From positions 1-13,402 of the forward strand of contig JAJRTP010000183.1 in NCBI GenBank assembly GCA_024278255.1: a DNA stretch of 13,402 nucleotides, given 5' to 3'. The DNA is from Chloroflexota bacterium (GTDB lineage Bacteria > Chloroflexota > Anaerolineae > Promineifilales > Promineifilaceae). The notes under the pieces were generated by a model, which was given only the letters and a program-made list of their open reading frames with translations, searched no databases and was not told the origin of the DNA. Position numbers and translations under genes: made by a program. Within the stretch, counting starts at the first letter, position 1, and every line of letters begins with the position of its first letter. Positions 1 to 7,827 of the stretch are shown here, piece by piece.

Positions 1-1502
1 AAGGTACCCATATCGGCGGCGTGTTTGGCGGCCGCAGCGGCCAATTCGGGGACGTTGTTTAACGGCCGTAAACCAAACTGCTGCCGCGCCTCATTGATGT
101 AAATGTAAAGCTGCTCTGTAGGCGTGCTGTTGGGCGGCAAAGCTACCGGTTCCAGCACAAACGGCTGATCCAGCGCCACCTCCGGCAAATCCGGCAGGAG
201 GGATGGTTCCGGCGGGGCAACCGCGCCATCGGGCAAAAGCTCGCCCAATTTATTGATAATTAAGGGCAGGTAGACGCGCAGGATGCCCGGCTCTACCCGG
301 ATCCAGCGTCCCACCTCCGTGCCGCCAAATTCATTCATGGCTACCAGGGTGATGTAAAAGTCACCGGTACGAGTGTAGGTGTGATTGACCGTCTCGCCTT
401 CGTAGCTGCGGCCGTCCCCCATATACCACTCATATCGGGTCACACTCTCATCACCAAAACCCTGCGCCGACAAGGACTCGCCCGCCGGAATGCTGTCCGG
501 TACAACCAGATCAGCCACCGGCGGTTCGCCCACTGTTACCGTGCCAAACGCCTCAGAAACACCATACTGGTTTTGTATGGTCAGATGAATCTGGTACGTG
601 CCGGGGGCCTGGTACTGGTGAACCGGTGATAGTTCGCTGGAAAAAGAACCATCGCCAAAATCCCAGACAACGGTGAGGGGAGCCAGGCCGCCGCTCTGGT
701 TGAGGAAAGTGACGGGCTGGCCGACGCCGGGGGTGTTATCATCCAGCGAGAATTGGGCGGCGGGATGGGGCACAACGGAAATAACGCTGGTCTGAGACAC
801 AGCGGCCAGGGGATTGGCAGCTTTGAGTTCAATCTCGTAGATGCCGGGGGCAGGGTAAACGACGACGGGATTGTTGACGTCCAGACGACGGCCGTCACCC
901 AGATACCAGGTCTGGCTGATGGGGCCGGAACCGTCTGTTTCCGCTTGCAGTTGGAAGGGCTGCCCCACGGCTACCTGCGGCGGGTTGAGGAGGGCTTTGA
1001 TTTGGGGGGCAATGCCTACCCACAGAGCGGCGTCGGCTTGAAGTGCCAAATCATCGTAGGTGATGACGGCCGTGACCAACTTTTCCGGAGCAGCCATATC
1101 GGCCGTTTCCACCCGCAGAGGCAAGGTAAACTGCTGCCCGCTGCCCGCCGCCAAAACCGGCTGCCAGTTCAAACTGTTATCCTGCAAATTGAGTGACATC
1201 CCTGCGGGCAAAGCCATGGAATCAGGTACGAGACCCTGGGGCAGCCGCAAAACAATATCCGGCATATAAACGCCCTGGGACAAATTTGTAACCTGTACAT
1301 TCATTTGCAGGGTGTCGCCGGGCGTACCGGCTGGCGGGGAAATGGAGATGTCCAGTTGGATGGGGCCGGTGATTTGGGCCGCCCCCTGCCCGGAGATGGC
1401 CTGGACGTATACGGCCGTGCCCGACCAACGCCCTATCACGACTGCCAGAACAGCCAGGGCCAACAAAGCAAGGAAAATTAACCGGGCGCGACGATTCATC
1501 AT
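1..1502 (-). CDS. Secreted/anchored protein with three PKD domains and a CAP (SCP) domain, C-terminus outside window
   Basis: The minus-strand frame is open for 500 codons from two adjacent ATGs (1502 and 1499) to the left edge, so the 3' end is missing. Residues about 4-24 (basic RRAR, then a Leu/Ala/Val stretch) form a signal peptide or signal anchor. Residues 40-160 look like a beta-sandwich of the kind that precedes PKD repeats. Three PKD-like domains follow at about 166-243, 247-324 and 327-404, with signature turns WYLGDGR, WDFGDG and WYMGDGR. The segment VYLPLIINK (410-418) is a pattern I associate with exported Chloroflexota proteins. A Pro-rich linker leads to the start of a CAP/SCP fold: YINEARQQFGLRPL and then a helix ending AAKHAADMGT. 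CAP proteins act outside the cell, and their substrate is usually unknown. No good Shine-Dalgarno precedes the start. Alternative: a PKD protein with another helical C-terminus, but the CAP pattern is good. Confidence 0.85.
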   Translation of the reverse strand, partial: MMNRRARLIFLALLALAVLAVVIGRWSGTAVYVQAISGQGAAQITGPIQLDISISPPAGTPGDTLQMNVQVTNLSQGVYMPDIVLRLPQGLVPDSMALPAGMSLNLQDNSLNWQPVLAAGSGQQFTLPLRVETADMAAPEKLVTAVITYDDLALQADAALWVGIAPQIKALLNPPQVAVGQPFQLQAETDGSGPISQTWYLGDGRRLDVNNPVVVYPAPGIYEIELKAANPLAAVSQTSVISVVPHPAAQFSLDDNTPGVGQPVTFLNQSGGLAPLTVVWDFGDGSFSSELSPVHQYQAPGTYQIHLTIQNQYGVSEAFGTVTVGEPPVADLVVPDSIPAGESLSAQGFGDESVTRYEWYMGDGRSYEGETVNHTYTRTGDFYITLVAMNEFGGTEVGRWIRVEPGILRVYLPLIINKLGELLPDGAVAPPEPSLLPDLPEVALDQPFVLEPVALPPNSTPTEQLYIYINEARQQFGLRPLNNVPELAAAAAKHAADMGT

Positions 1503-1586
1503 CTTTGCAGTTTATCAGAGTTCGCAGCAGGATACAAGAACATTATGACAATCTTACGCGGGATGGGTTACGGCCGTTCTTTCATT

Positions 1587-1615
1587 TGTAGGGCGATTTT
1601 GAAAATCGCCTTACA
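1587..1615. repeat. 29-bp near-perfect palindrome containing the ROCO stop codon
   Basis: The left arm TGTAGGGCGATTTT (1587-1600) and the right arm AAAATCGCCTTACA (1602-1615) pair along all 14 positions, one of them a G-T wobble, around a single central G. The TAA stop of the ROCO gene (1613-1611, read on minus) lies inside the right arm, so the element supplies the stop. No T-tract follows on either strand, so a classical intrinsic terminator is unlikely, although the RNA hairpin could protect a 3' end. It looks like a small dispersed REP/MITE-type palindrome. No second copy exists in the window. Confidence 0.75.
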
Positions 1616-4523
1616 TCCATTGGGCACGCGGTCGGTGAACATAGATATACTCAATCAATTCGTCCAACTGCCCTCTCCGCTGCAAACGCAAAATCAACTC
1701 TCGTGCTTTGTCTGCACGACCGTCACCAGGCAAATCATCATAATCAAACCTAAATTCAAAACAGATATCCTTTAATTCACCTTGATTAAACGAATTTAGC
1801 AGCGTTCGTCGCAATGCGGATAAATCCATTGCGTCCAGTGATTGGCGCGGGACGGTTCTGTCCTGCCGCCGCACCCCTACGTCGTCAATCAGGCTCCGAA
1901 TATCTACATCCTCACCGCTTTCCGGGCAATCCGTCGTCGTTCTGCCTTTTGCCAGCCGCTTTTTCAACCCCGCAAAATTAAAGAAATAGGGTTCTCCGCC
2001 GCCTTTGCACTCTAAACAGTTACAAGGAATCCGCTGTTCGATTTGCAAACGAGGCGGAAAATCGCTGTGGATATTCTCAAATTCGTAGCTGATTTTGGTC
2101 AGCAACTCCCGCTTTTGCCGACCTGATACGCGAACGGTAATTTCTCGTCGCTGATAATGCTCGATGACTTCGGCATGGGCGTCGGCGTCGGCCAAGATGA
2201 CGCCGGTCTTCCACACCAGGTTTTGGTCGGCGATCAGCCGGTGCATTGCCACAATGAAACGGGTCAAAATTCCTTTGGGCATGAACGTTGGATAGCGGTA
2301 GCGTAACTGTAAATTGTCCGCCTCGTCCCAAGGATAGTCGGGCTGGTTTTCCGGCAGCAGTTGGGGAGCGATGTAGTCGCCGTCGGGCAGCGGGTAGCAA
2401 AGGTGGAAGCGGAGCATCAATTGTAACAATTCGTCTTGCCGACGGGCGTATTTCTCCTCCCGCCAGATGGCATCCAGGTCGGCGCTGCTGAACCGCCCCC
2501 AATTGGCTTTGATGCGCTCGCTTTCCAAGACGGCATAAACGGCAGACGTTCCCCATTCTGGCTTGAGGATAAACGTCTTTTTCAACAGCGGATCGTCCTG
2601 AAAGTGGAGGCAGACACCCAGATCATGTAGGTAGCCGCTTAGTTGCAGCTTGTCCTCGCGGCGGGTGAAGCCGTGCCGTTGGCATAAATCGAAGTATTCG
2701 TGCAAGGGTATGGTGTTGCGAGGGTCGGCTTCCAACGCTTCCCGCACCCGCACCCACGTTTTGGGTAGCGTTTGCCCTACGTGTGGCAGCCGGACAACGT
2801 AGTATTTGATCGCTTGGATAATCTCGTTTAGGCGGCGGTTATTCTCGCTGGCCAGATCGACGGGGAATACTTCCTTGAGGCTGCCAAATTCGCCGCGCAA
2901 CTGGTTTTCGTTAAACGCCCAGGCGCGGTTTTGCTTTTCATTGGAGACGATGAGCGCCGGGCTACGGTCACTGAGGAGTTCGATGACGTTGAGCCAGTAG
3001 TAGAAATCTGTTTTTTGCTCGCGGGCGTCGGCAACGAGAATATAAAGAGAGCGGTGGGTAAGAAAAAATTTGTGGGTAGCATGATAAATTTCCTGTCCGC
3101 CAAAATCCCAGATGTTGACGCGGAAAGTGTCCTCTCCGGTATCCAGACCTGACAGGTTTGTGAAACCTATCAGGTCTAAATGCCATTCGGCTACGTCAAT
3201 CCCTTCGGTAGAAGGTTCGGCCGGGTTGACGCGGTAGGCAGGATTGAGTAGCTTTTTGACCAGTGTCGTTTTGCCTGCCCCTGCCTCGCCGATAATGATC
3301 AGCTTCGCTTCGTACAGGGTATCCTCCCCTTCCTCCGCCAACTGCCGGAAATAAGCGCGGATTTTGTCAACATCTGCCTTTCCCATACTGTCCAGCCCCA
3401 GTATTTCATGCGGTGGCTCTGTAATAGGATTATTGCTCAAATATAAATTCTCCAATTTGGGCAGATCAACTAACCAGTGGGGAAGGGCTATTAGCTGGTT
3501 GTGGCTCAAACTCAGCTTTGTCAGGTTTTGCAGTTGGCCAAAACTGGAGTCTATCACTGTTAAACGGTTGCGACCCAAAGATAACTCTGCCAAGCTTTGG
3601 AGTTGTCCAATTTCGGGAGGGACGGCCACTAACTTGTTGCCACTTACAGACAGTTCAGTTAAGTTTCGCAGCTGGAAAATTTTAGAATGTATGACCGTTA
3701 ACTGATTGTTGCTTAAACGCAGCGTTGTTAGATTTTGCATCTGACCGATTTCGGGGGGAACGGCCGTTAACTGATTGTTGCTTAAAAACAGAGTTGTTAG
3801 GTTTTGCATCTGGCCGATTTCGGAGGGAATGGCCGTTAACCTGTTACTGTTCAAACGCAACTCTGTCAGATTTTGCAGGTGACCGATTTCGGGGGGAATA
3901 GCCGTTAATTGGTTTTCGCTCAAATCCAACAATTTCAAGTTTTGCAAGTGACCGATTTCGGGGGGAATAGCCGTTAACGAGTTGAGACTCAACCCTAGCA
4001 CTATCAGGTTTTGCAGTTGGCCGATTTCGGGAGGGACGGCCGTTAATTGATTGAAGCTCAAATCTAGAAATTTCAGATTTTGTAGTTTGCTAATTTCGGG
4101 GGAGACAACCGTTAACCTGTTGGCACTTAATTCCAACTCTGTCAGGTTTTGCAGTTGGCCGATTTCGGAGGGAACGGCCGTTAAGCGGTTGCCACGTAAA
4201 TACAGTGATGTCAGGTTTGGCAGTTGACCGATTTCGGAGGGAACGGCCGTTAAGCGGTTGCCACGCAAATTCAGCGATGTGAGGTTTTGCAGTTGGCCGA
4301 TTTCGGGAGGGATGGTCGTCAAGCGATTGCCATGCAAATCCAACGATTCAAGCCAAGTCATTTCAAAAACAGCTTTTGGGATTTCCGTCAGCATCTTCTT
4401 TTTCCAACTGCTCAAAACCAACGAACGTGAACCGTTTTTCAGCACCGTATCAATTTTCTTTCGCGCCCAATCCGGGATTGGGGCTTCCTTGTCACCAATC
4501 TGTTGTTGAAAATCGCTCGCCAT
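1611..4523 (-). CDS. ROCO protein: 14 LRRs, Roc GTPase, COR, Cys-rich module, C-terminal effector-associated (EAD7-like) domain
   Basis: A 970-residue predicted cytoplasmic protein. Residues 58-380 hold 14 leucine-rich repeats with an exact 23-residue period (LxxLxLxxNxLTxxPPEIGQ type), typical of bacterial ROCO proteins. The Roc GTPase spans about 404-580: P-loop GEAGAGKTT (412-420), Switch II WDFGGQE (472-478), and a G4-like SNEKQNR (527-533). The COR domain follows at about 600-800 (YLHDLGVCLHF, LKPEWG). Four cysteines (834, 836, 839, 866) form a possible zinc site. The C-terminus (about 900-965: LRRTLLNSFNQGELKDICFE, then DYDDLPGDG and KAREL) resembles effector-associated domain EAD7, an adaptor of bacterial conflict NTPases. 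ATG is preceded by AGGAGG. It lies 35 nt downstream of the UGPase gene on the same strand. Residues 449-460 are encoded by an inserted palindrome. The role as signalling or immune switch is inference; the ligand and effector are unknown. Confidence 0.95.
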   Translation of the reverse strand: MASDFQQQIGDKEAPIPDWARKKIDTVLKNGSRSLVLSSWKKKMLTEIPKAVFEMTWLESLDLHGNRLTTIPPEIGQLQNLTSLNLRGNRLTAVPSEIGQLPNLTSLYLRGNRLTAVPSEIGQLQNLTELELSANRLTVVSPEISKLQNLKFLDLSFNQLTAVPPEIGQLQNLIVLGLSLNSLTAIPPEIGHLQNLKLLDLSENQLTAIPPEIGHLQNLTELRLNSNRLTAIPSEIGQMQNLTTLFLSNNQLTAVPPEIGQMQNLTTLRLSNNQLTVIHSKIFQLRNLTELSVSGNKLVAVPPEIGQLQSLAELSLGRNRLTVIDSSFGQLQNLTKLSLSHNQLIALPHWLVDLPKLENLYLSNNPITEPPHEILGLDSMGKADVDKIRAYFRQLAEEGEDTLYEAKLIIIGEAGAGKTTLVKKLLNPAYRVNPAEPSTEGIDVAEWHLDLIGFTNLSGLDTGEDTFRVNIWDFGGQEIYHATHKFFLTHRSLYILVADAREQKTDFYYWLNVIELLSDRSPALIVSNEKQNRAWAFNENQLRGEFGSLKEVFPVDLASENNRRLNEIIQAIKYYVVRLPHVGQTLPKTWVRVREALEADPRNTIPLHEYFDLCQRHGFTRREDKLQLSGYLHDLGVCLHFQDDPLLKKTFILKPEWGTSAVYAVLESERIKANWGRFSSADLDAIWREEKYARRQDELLQLMLRFHLCYPLPDGDYIAPQLLPENQPDYPWDEADNLQLRYRYPTFMPKGILTRFIVAMHRLIADQNLVWKTGVILADADAHAEVIEHYQRREITVRVSGRQKRELLTKISYEFENIHSDFPPRLQIEQRIPCNCLECKGGGEPYFFNFAGLKKRLAKGRTTTDCPESGEDVDIRSLIDDVGVRRQDRTVPRQSLDAMDLSALRRTLLNSFNQGELKDICFEFRFDYDDLPGDGRADKARELILRLQRRGQLDELIEYIYVHRPRAQWM
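3145..3177. repeat. 33-bp palindromic element inserted in frame in the Roc domain
   Basis: Arms AGACCTGACAGGTTT (3145-3159) and AAACCTATCAGGTCT (3163-3177) are inverted repeats with one mismatch in 15, around the loop GTG. The length is 33 bp, 11 codons, and the ROCO frame stays open through it (residues 449-460, about LIGFTNLSGL after WHLD). It falls between the Roc segment ending STEGIDVAEWH and the beta-strand FRVNIWDFGGQE, where relatives as I remember them have a linker roughly ten residues shorter. Its sequence is unrelated to the other palindrome at 1587-1615. Best reading: a small mobile palindromic element tolerated in a surface loop, comparable to the Rickettsia palindromic elements. 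Confidence 0.8.
3387..4352 (-). repeat. Tandem 69-bp coding repeats (14 LRR units)
   Basis: The LRR part of the ROCO gene is a 69-bp tandem array (23 codons) without phase changes. Some neighbouring units are nearly identical as DNA: 4143-4211 and 4212-4280 differ at about five positions of 69, several of them silent. This suggests recent unit duplication or gene conversion. Four ACGGCCGT octamers in the array encode the Thr-Ala-Val of LTAVP; other units have LTAIP or LTVI instead. Repeat number could therefore vary between strains. Confidence 0.85.
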
Positions 4524-4529
4524 CCGCGT

Positions 4530-4535
4530 CCTCCT
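4530..4535 (-). promoter_or_regulatory. Shine-Dalgarno AGGAGG of the ROCO gene
   Basis: Read on the minus strand, AGGAGG lies 6 nt before the ATG at 4523. It is the strongest ribosome-binding site in the leftward gene run and fixes the ROCO start. It sits in the 35-nt gap after the UGPase stop, so the ROCO gene can be translated independently even if it is on the same transcript. Confidence 0.75.
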
Positions 4536-4558
4536 GCCTTATTCAGGAAGTTTAACTC

Positions 4559-5947
4559 TTATCCATAATGATATTCGTCCCGCAAAACTGTGCCATCAGG
4601 AATAACTACCCGCCCAGACGATTCGTTAATCAGACGCACTTCATCCTGGCAAACAACATCGCGGCCAAAACGGAAATCGCCCTTTACTTCCAGACGACGG
4701 CAGTCCACTAAAGAAGGTGCGCCATAGGGGAAACGGCTCTCCAGATCGGAAATGAATTTGTAGAAGGTCATATCCAGCAGAACGACGGGGGGAGTAGTAC
4801 GGCCGTTTGCCAGCACAATATGATAATCCTCCGTCAGCATAAAAGCATCCGAGCGCACCGCCAGCAGTTCGTTAGACGTTTTTACCGGAGCAAAGCGGCT
4901 GCGGGGCACGCGCACCGCCTGCGCCCCGGCAAACACGGCAATCGCCGAACCCATCGCCGTTTCCAACTGGTACACAGGCGTCGAGGCCGGATCGCGGGGG
5001 TCTACTGTCTTGCTGTTGCGAATCATCGGCAGCCCCAGCAGATAATCCCGCTCCGCCATCACCCGTTGCAGCGTGGGCAAATGAAACCAGAGATTGTTCG
5101 TGTTGAAATATTTATGCCGGGCAATATCCTGGAAGCTGTCTATATCCGCATCCGGCGTTTGGGCCGATTCGCGCAGCAGCAGTTGGCCGTCAGCTCGCCG
5201 GGCCAGATGCCCCCCTTTCCGATCCATCTCTGTGCGATCCGCTGCTTCCATCATAAAAGGCAGCTTGTTTTGAGCAAAGTAGCCCAGTATGGATAAATCA
5301 ACCACGCCGCCCAGATTGTCAGAATTGGAAACGAAGGCGTATTCATAACCCGCGTCCAGCAGATTGTTCAGCGTACCGCTGGTAATCAGGGCGGGGTAAA
5401 TGTCCCCATGCCCTGGCGGGCACCATTCCAGTTCGGGATTGGGCGGCCATTCGGCCGGAGTCAAATCGGCCTGGTTGATTTTGGGTTCTTTGTGCTGCAA
5501 AAAGGCCAGTAAATTGGACGGATTCAATTCAGGGTGATGGGACAGGGCGGCCATAGAGTCTTCATGGGTGGAAAAGCTGTCCATCAACACCAGAGGTACG
5601 CCGGCCTGGACGGTTTGCCGGGCAATGATGTCCAGAAAGGATTGGCCGTTTTTCACGTCGAGAAGAGATTTGGCTTTTTGCAGCCCCATGCTGGTGCCCA
5701 GTCCGCCATTGAGTTTGATGACGGCCGTTTTCCCCAACACACTTCTACCAATATCTGCCATAATTTCCGGAAAATCTTCCACATCAGGCAGCACATCTAC
5801 AGGCTGAATGCTGTCTTCAGCAATCAATCCGGTATCCCCAATCAACAATTGCTCATAATACCAGGCAAACGTGCGGATAAAAATTTCCGGCAGCCCTGCC
5901 CGGTGCATCTTTTCTGCAAAAGGAGCAAATCTGGTGTCTTCTGTCAT
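4559..5947 (-). CDS. UTP--glucose-1-phosphate uridylyltransferase, eukaryote-type (UDPGP family)
   Basis: This 462-residue protein makes UDP-glucose from UTP and glucose 1-phosphate, supplying glycosyl transfer and envelope polysaccharides in the cytoplasm. It belongs to the UDPGP family typical of eukaryotes, not the short bacterial GalU family. Visible motifs: nucleotide-binding loop KLNGGLGTSMG (78-88) with downstream lysines, PPGHGDIYPAL (177-187), VSNSDN (206-211), NTNNLWF (282-288), ETAMGSAI (329-336) and RFAPVKTSNELLAVRSDAF (351-369). The C-terminus (about 415-450) looks like the start of a left-handed beta-helix, as in this family. Its ATG overlaps the stop of the TPR gene (ATGA, 5947-5944), with a GAGGG-type ribosome site just upstream, so translational coupling is likely. 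A related uridylyltransferase using another sugar phosphate cannot be excluded by reading alone. Confidence 0.92.
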   Translation of the reverse strand: MTEDTRFAPFAEKMHRAGLPEIFIRTFAWYYEQLLIGDTGLIAEDSIQPVDVLPDVEDFPEIMADIGRSVLGKTAVIKLNGGLGTSMGLQKAKSLLDVKNGQSFLDIIARQTVQAGVPLVLMDSFSTHEDSMAALSHHPELNPSNLLAFLQHKEPKINQADLTPAEWPPNPELEWCPPGHGDIYPALITSGTLNNLLDAGYEYAFVSNSDNLGGVVDLSILGYFAQNKLPFMMEAADRTEMDRKGGHLARRADGQLLLRESAQTPDADIDSFQDIARHKYFNTNNLWFHLPTLQRVMAERDYLLGLPMIRNSKTVDPRDPASTPVYQLETAMGSAIAVFAGAQAVRVPRSRFAPVKTSNELLAVRSDAFMLTEDYHIVLANGRTTPPVVLLDMTFYKFISDLESRFPYGAPSLVDCRRLEVKGDFRFGRDVVCQDEVRLINESSGRVVIPDGTVLRDEYHYG

Positions 5948-6450
5948 TCTTCCCTCTCTTCATCTTGGCTTAGCCGGGCAATTAGACGACGAGCGTCCTG
6001 ATCGTTTGGATTAGCCTGCAAAGCTTTTTGGAACCAGTCAATCGCTGCCTCGTTTTCCTGGCGATCCCGGTATATCAGACCAATGTTGTAAGCTACGTGG
6101 GGCGCGGCGGGATTGGCTTCTAAAGCATGTTGAAAAGCCGCGATAGCCTGGAGCTGCTCCTCATCCCGTGCCAGAACGGGGTTACCCAGATAAGCAGCGC
6201 CTAAATTTGTCCAGATCATGGCATTACCAGGATCACGCTGGCTTAGGGTTTCTAATAAAGGTACGGCCGCCTGGAAACGTTTGCTCAGGATATAGGCTCC
6301 ACTCAAATTCAAAACCACATCCATATTTTCCGGGTTTAACGCATAAGCTTCTTCCAACAAAGGAAGGGCTTCTACCGCTTTTCCGGCGACCAATAAATTT
6401 GTGCCGGTTTGCAGCAGTTCGTTGAAATGCGCCTGATCATCATTTTCCAT
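5944..6450 (-). CDS. Small TPR-repeat protein
   Basis: A 168-residue protein made almost wholly of tetratricopeptide repeats: about 10-41 (ALPLLEEAYALNPEN), 44-75 (AAVPLLETLSQRDPGN), 78-115 (AIAAFQHALEANPAA, with a short insertion around GNPVLARDEEQL) and 118-150 (AAIDWFQKALQANPND), then a charged tail. There is no signal peptide or membrane segment, so it is probably a cytoplasmic protein-protein adaptor. Its ribosome site GGAGG (6465-6461) lies within the last codons of the pncB-like gene, 2 nt of spacer separate the two genes, and its stop overlaps the UGPase start by 4 nt. It is thus embedded in an operon between NAD and UDP-sugar enzymes; its partner is not apparent. Confidence 0.9.
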   Translation of the reverse strand: MENDDQAHFNELLQTGTNLLVAGKAVEALPLLEEAYALNPENMDVVLNLSGAYILSKRFQAAVPLLETLSQRDPGNAMIWTNLGAAYLGNPVLARDEEQLQAIAAFQHALEANPAAPHVAYNIGLIYRDRQENEAAIDWFQKALQANPNDQDARRLIARLSQDEEREE

Positions 6451-6452
6451 GG

Positions 6453-7808
6453 CTATAAATCCTCCAAATTAACGGGTTCCAGTTCTGGATTGTCACATGC
6501 CTGACGGCCGATTTTGGCCATATCCACCCACGCCCCGTCTATTTTCACGCGCACTACGTCGGCCGTAAAGTCGGTGTTGGTGCCGGCGTCATTTAAGAGT
6601 AAGGATGAACCGACGCCATAAATGTCTACGGGGACTTGCAGTTTTTCAAACCGGCGAATTTTGTCCGGGTTGAAGCCGCCCGTTGCCACTATGCGAACAT
6701 TGCGACAGTATTCTTTGGCAATTTCTTCCTGGCCCGGCTTAAGGAAATCCCACTGTTCCCAGGCAGAATCAAGCGCCTGACGCATATTGAAGGCGAGGCG
6801 CGGGGTGACGCCTAAATCCAGTTTGGGTTCGCCCAGCGGCGGCACGCTCACGTCGCGCATACTGCCGCTGGTGTCCAGCCGCACGCCGAAAAGGACGTAT
6901 TTTTGCGCTTCCTGAATACGGCCGTCTGCCCACAAAGGCAAATACTGCTCAAACATAGCCCGTAAAGTACGCAAGCCGTCCATCACACTGTCATTATTGA
7001 AATCCACCAGGGCAATGCGAGGCACTTCCGGCGGCACAAATTCAGAGAAGGCGAGCATGGCGGCGGCTGTGTCTCCCAGGAAACAGGCGATGACGGCGTG
7101 AGCTACCGTGCCGCCGCCAGCCCCGCCCCACCAATCCCCCTGGGCATCTGTGGAGACAAACGGCCGTAACTGTTCATCAAAATCCCTGTTAAAGCGAGCT
7201 ACAGCAATATCGTAAGCGTACCCATCGGCAGCCTGGACTTCATGCAAGTCAAACCGGGCCGGGAAAAAGAGGACGGGTTTACCCTGTGCAGCCATTAGTA
7301 CGTTGTAGACATTCGTGGCTATACGACTTCCCCGGCTCAAAATACCCAGCATCGGCGTTTCCAGCAAGGCAAAATCCCGGTAACGGCCGTGTATTTTGAT
7401 GACCGACTGTACTTTCAGCGGATTGCCCCGGTATTCGGTAATGGCGCCATCGTGTACGGCCGTAACCTCTAAATTTTGCCAGGTGGGAACCCATTCCCCC
7501 TCCTCAGTAAAATAACCGGTACAATGGCGCAGCATAGAGAGAGCTTTGTCTACCCCGACGACGACAGTACGGCCGTGTCGCCGGGTAAACAACTGTACTT
7601 CAACCTCTATATCGCCTACATTTAGTCCGCCGGGGTCACGGCCAATATCCCGCGCATATTGGCCCTGATAGCCGCCATCTCGACTCACTCCGTCCAGCAT
7701 CAACATGATATTGGCAAAATATTTATCCGAATACCAGCCCTGGCGCATACGGGTCACATCTAATTTGAATACCTTATTTGTCAGTCGTTTACGATTAAAA
7801 ATGCTCAT
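6453..7808 (-). CDS. pncB: Nicotinate phosphoribosyltransferase family protein
   Basis: A 451-residue type II phosphoribosyltransferase. Nicotinate phosphoribosyltransferase joins nicotinate and PRPP, with ATP hydrolysis, to give nicotinate mononucleotide, the entry to NAD by the Preiss-Handler salvage route. Family features seen: N-terminal DVTRMRQGWYSDKYFANIM, ETPMLGILSRGSRIATN (150-166), a glycine-rich GGAGGGTVAHA loop (228-238), IALVDFNND (265-273), the phosphate-binding region RIVATGGFNPDKI (372-384) and VDIYGVGSSL with NDAGTNTDFTADVV (394-419). The length fits the family. It is the first gene of the leftward run, starting at the divergent intergenic region. The ribosome site is weak (GAGA). 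It could act on nicotinamide instead, but the overall pattern favours the nicotinate enzyme. Confidence 0.9.
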   Translation of the reverse strand: MSIFNRKRLTNKVFKLDVTRMRQGWYSDKYFANIMLMLDGVSRDGGYQGQYARDIGRDPGGLNVGDIEVEVQLFTRRHGRTVVVGVDKALSMLRHCTGYFTEEGEWVPTWQNLEVTAVHDGAITEYRGNPLKVQSVIKIHGRYRDFALLETPMLGILSRGSRIATNVYNVLMAAQGKPVLFFPARFDLHEVQAADGYAYDIAVARFNRDFDEQLRPFVSTDAQGDWWGGAGGGTVAHAVIACFLGDTAAAMLAFSEFVPPEVPRIALVDFNNDSVMDGLRTLRAMFEQYLPLWADGRIQEAQKYVLFGVRLDTSGSMRDVSVPPLGEPKLDLGVTPRLAFNMRQALDSAWEQWDFLKPGQEEIAKEYCRNVRIVATGGFNPDKIRRFEKLQVPVDIYGVGSSLLLNDAGTNTDFTADVVRVKIDGAWVDMAKIGRQACDNPELEPVNLEDL

Positions 7809-7827
7809 AGTCAGCGTTTTTCTCTTA

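Noticed and set aside
753..1196. Plus-strand open frame over the PKD/CAP gene
   Set aside because: It is antisense to a well-supported frame with clear PKD motifs, and its own translation has no domain-like pattern.
1503..1586. Promoter for the PKD/CAP gene
   Set aside because: Only weak hexamers such as TTGTAT-17-TAAACT on the minus strand were found. This is too poor to list as a feature.
2077..2556. Other open frames over the ROCO COR region
   Set aside because: These are alternative-frame shadows rich in Arg/Pro/Ser and lack recognisable motifs; the ROCO frame is uninterrupted.
3387..4352. CRISPR-like or satellite repeat array
   Set aside because: The 69-bp periodicity is fully explained by 23-residue leucine-rich repeats in one open frame, with no unique spacers.
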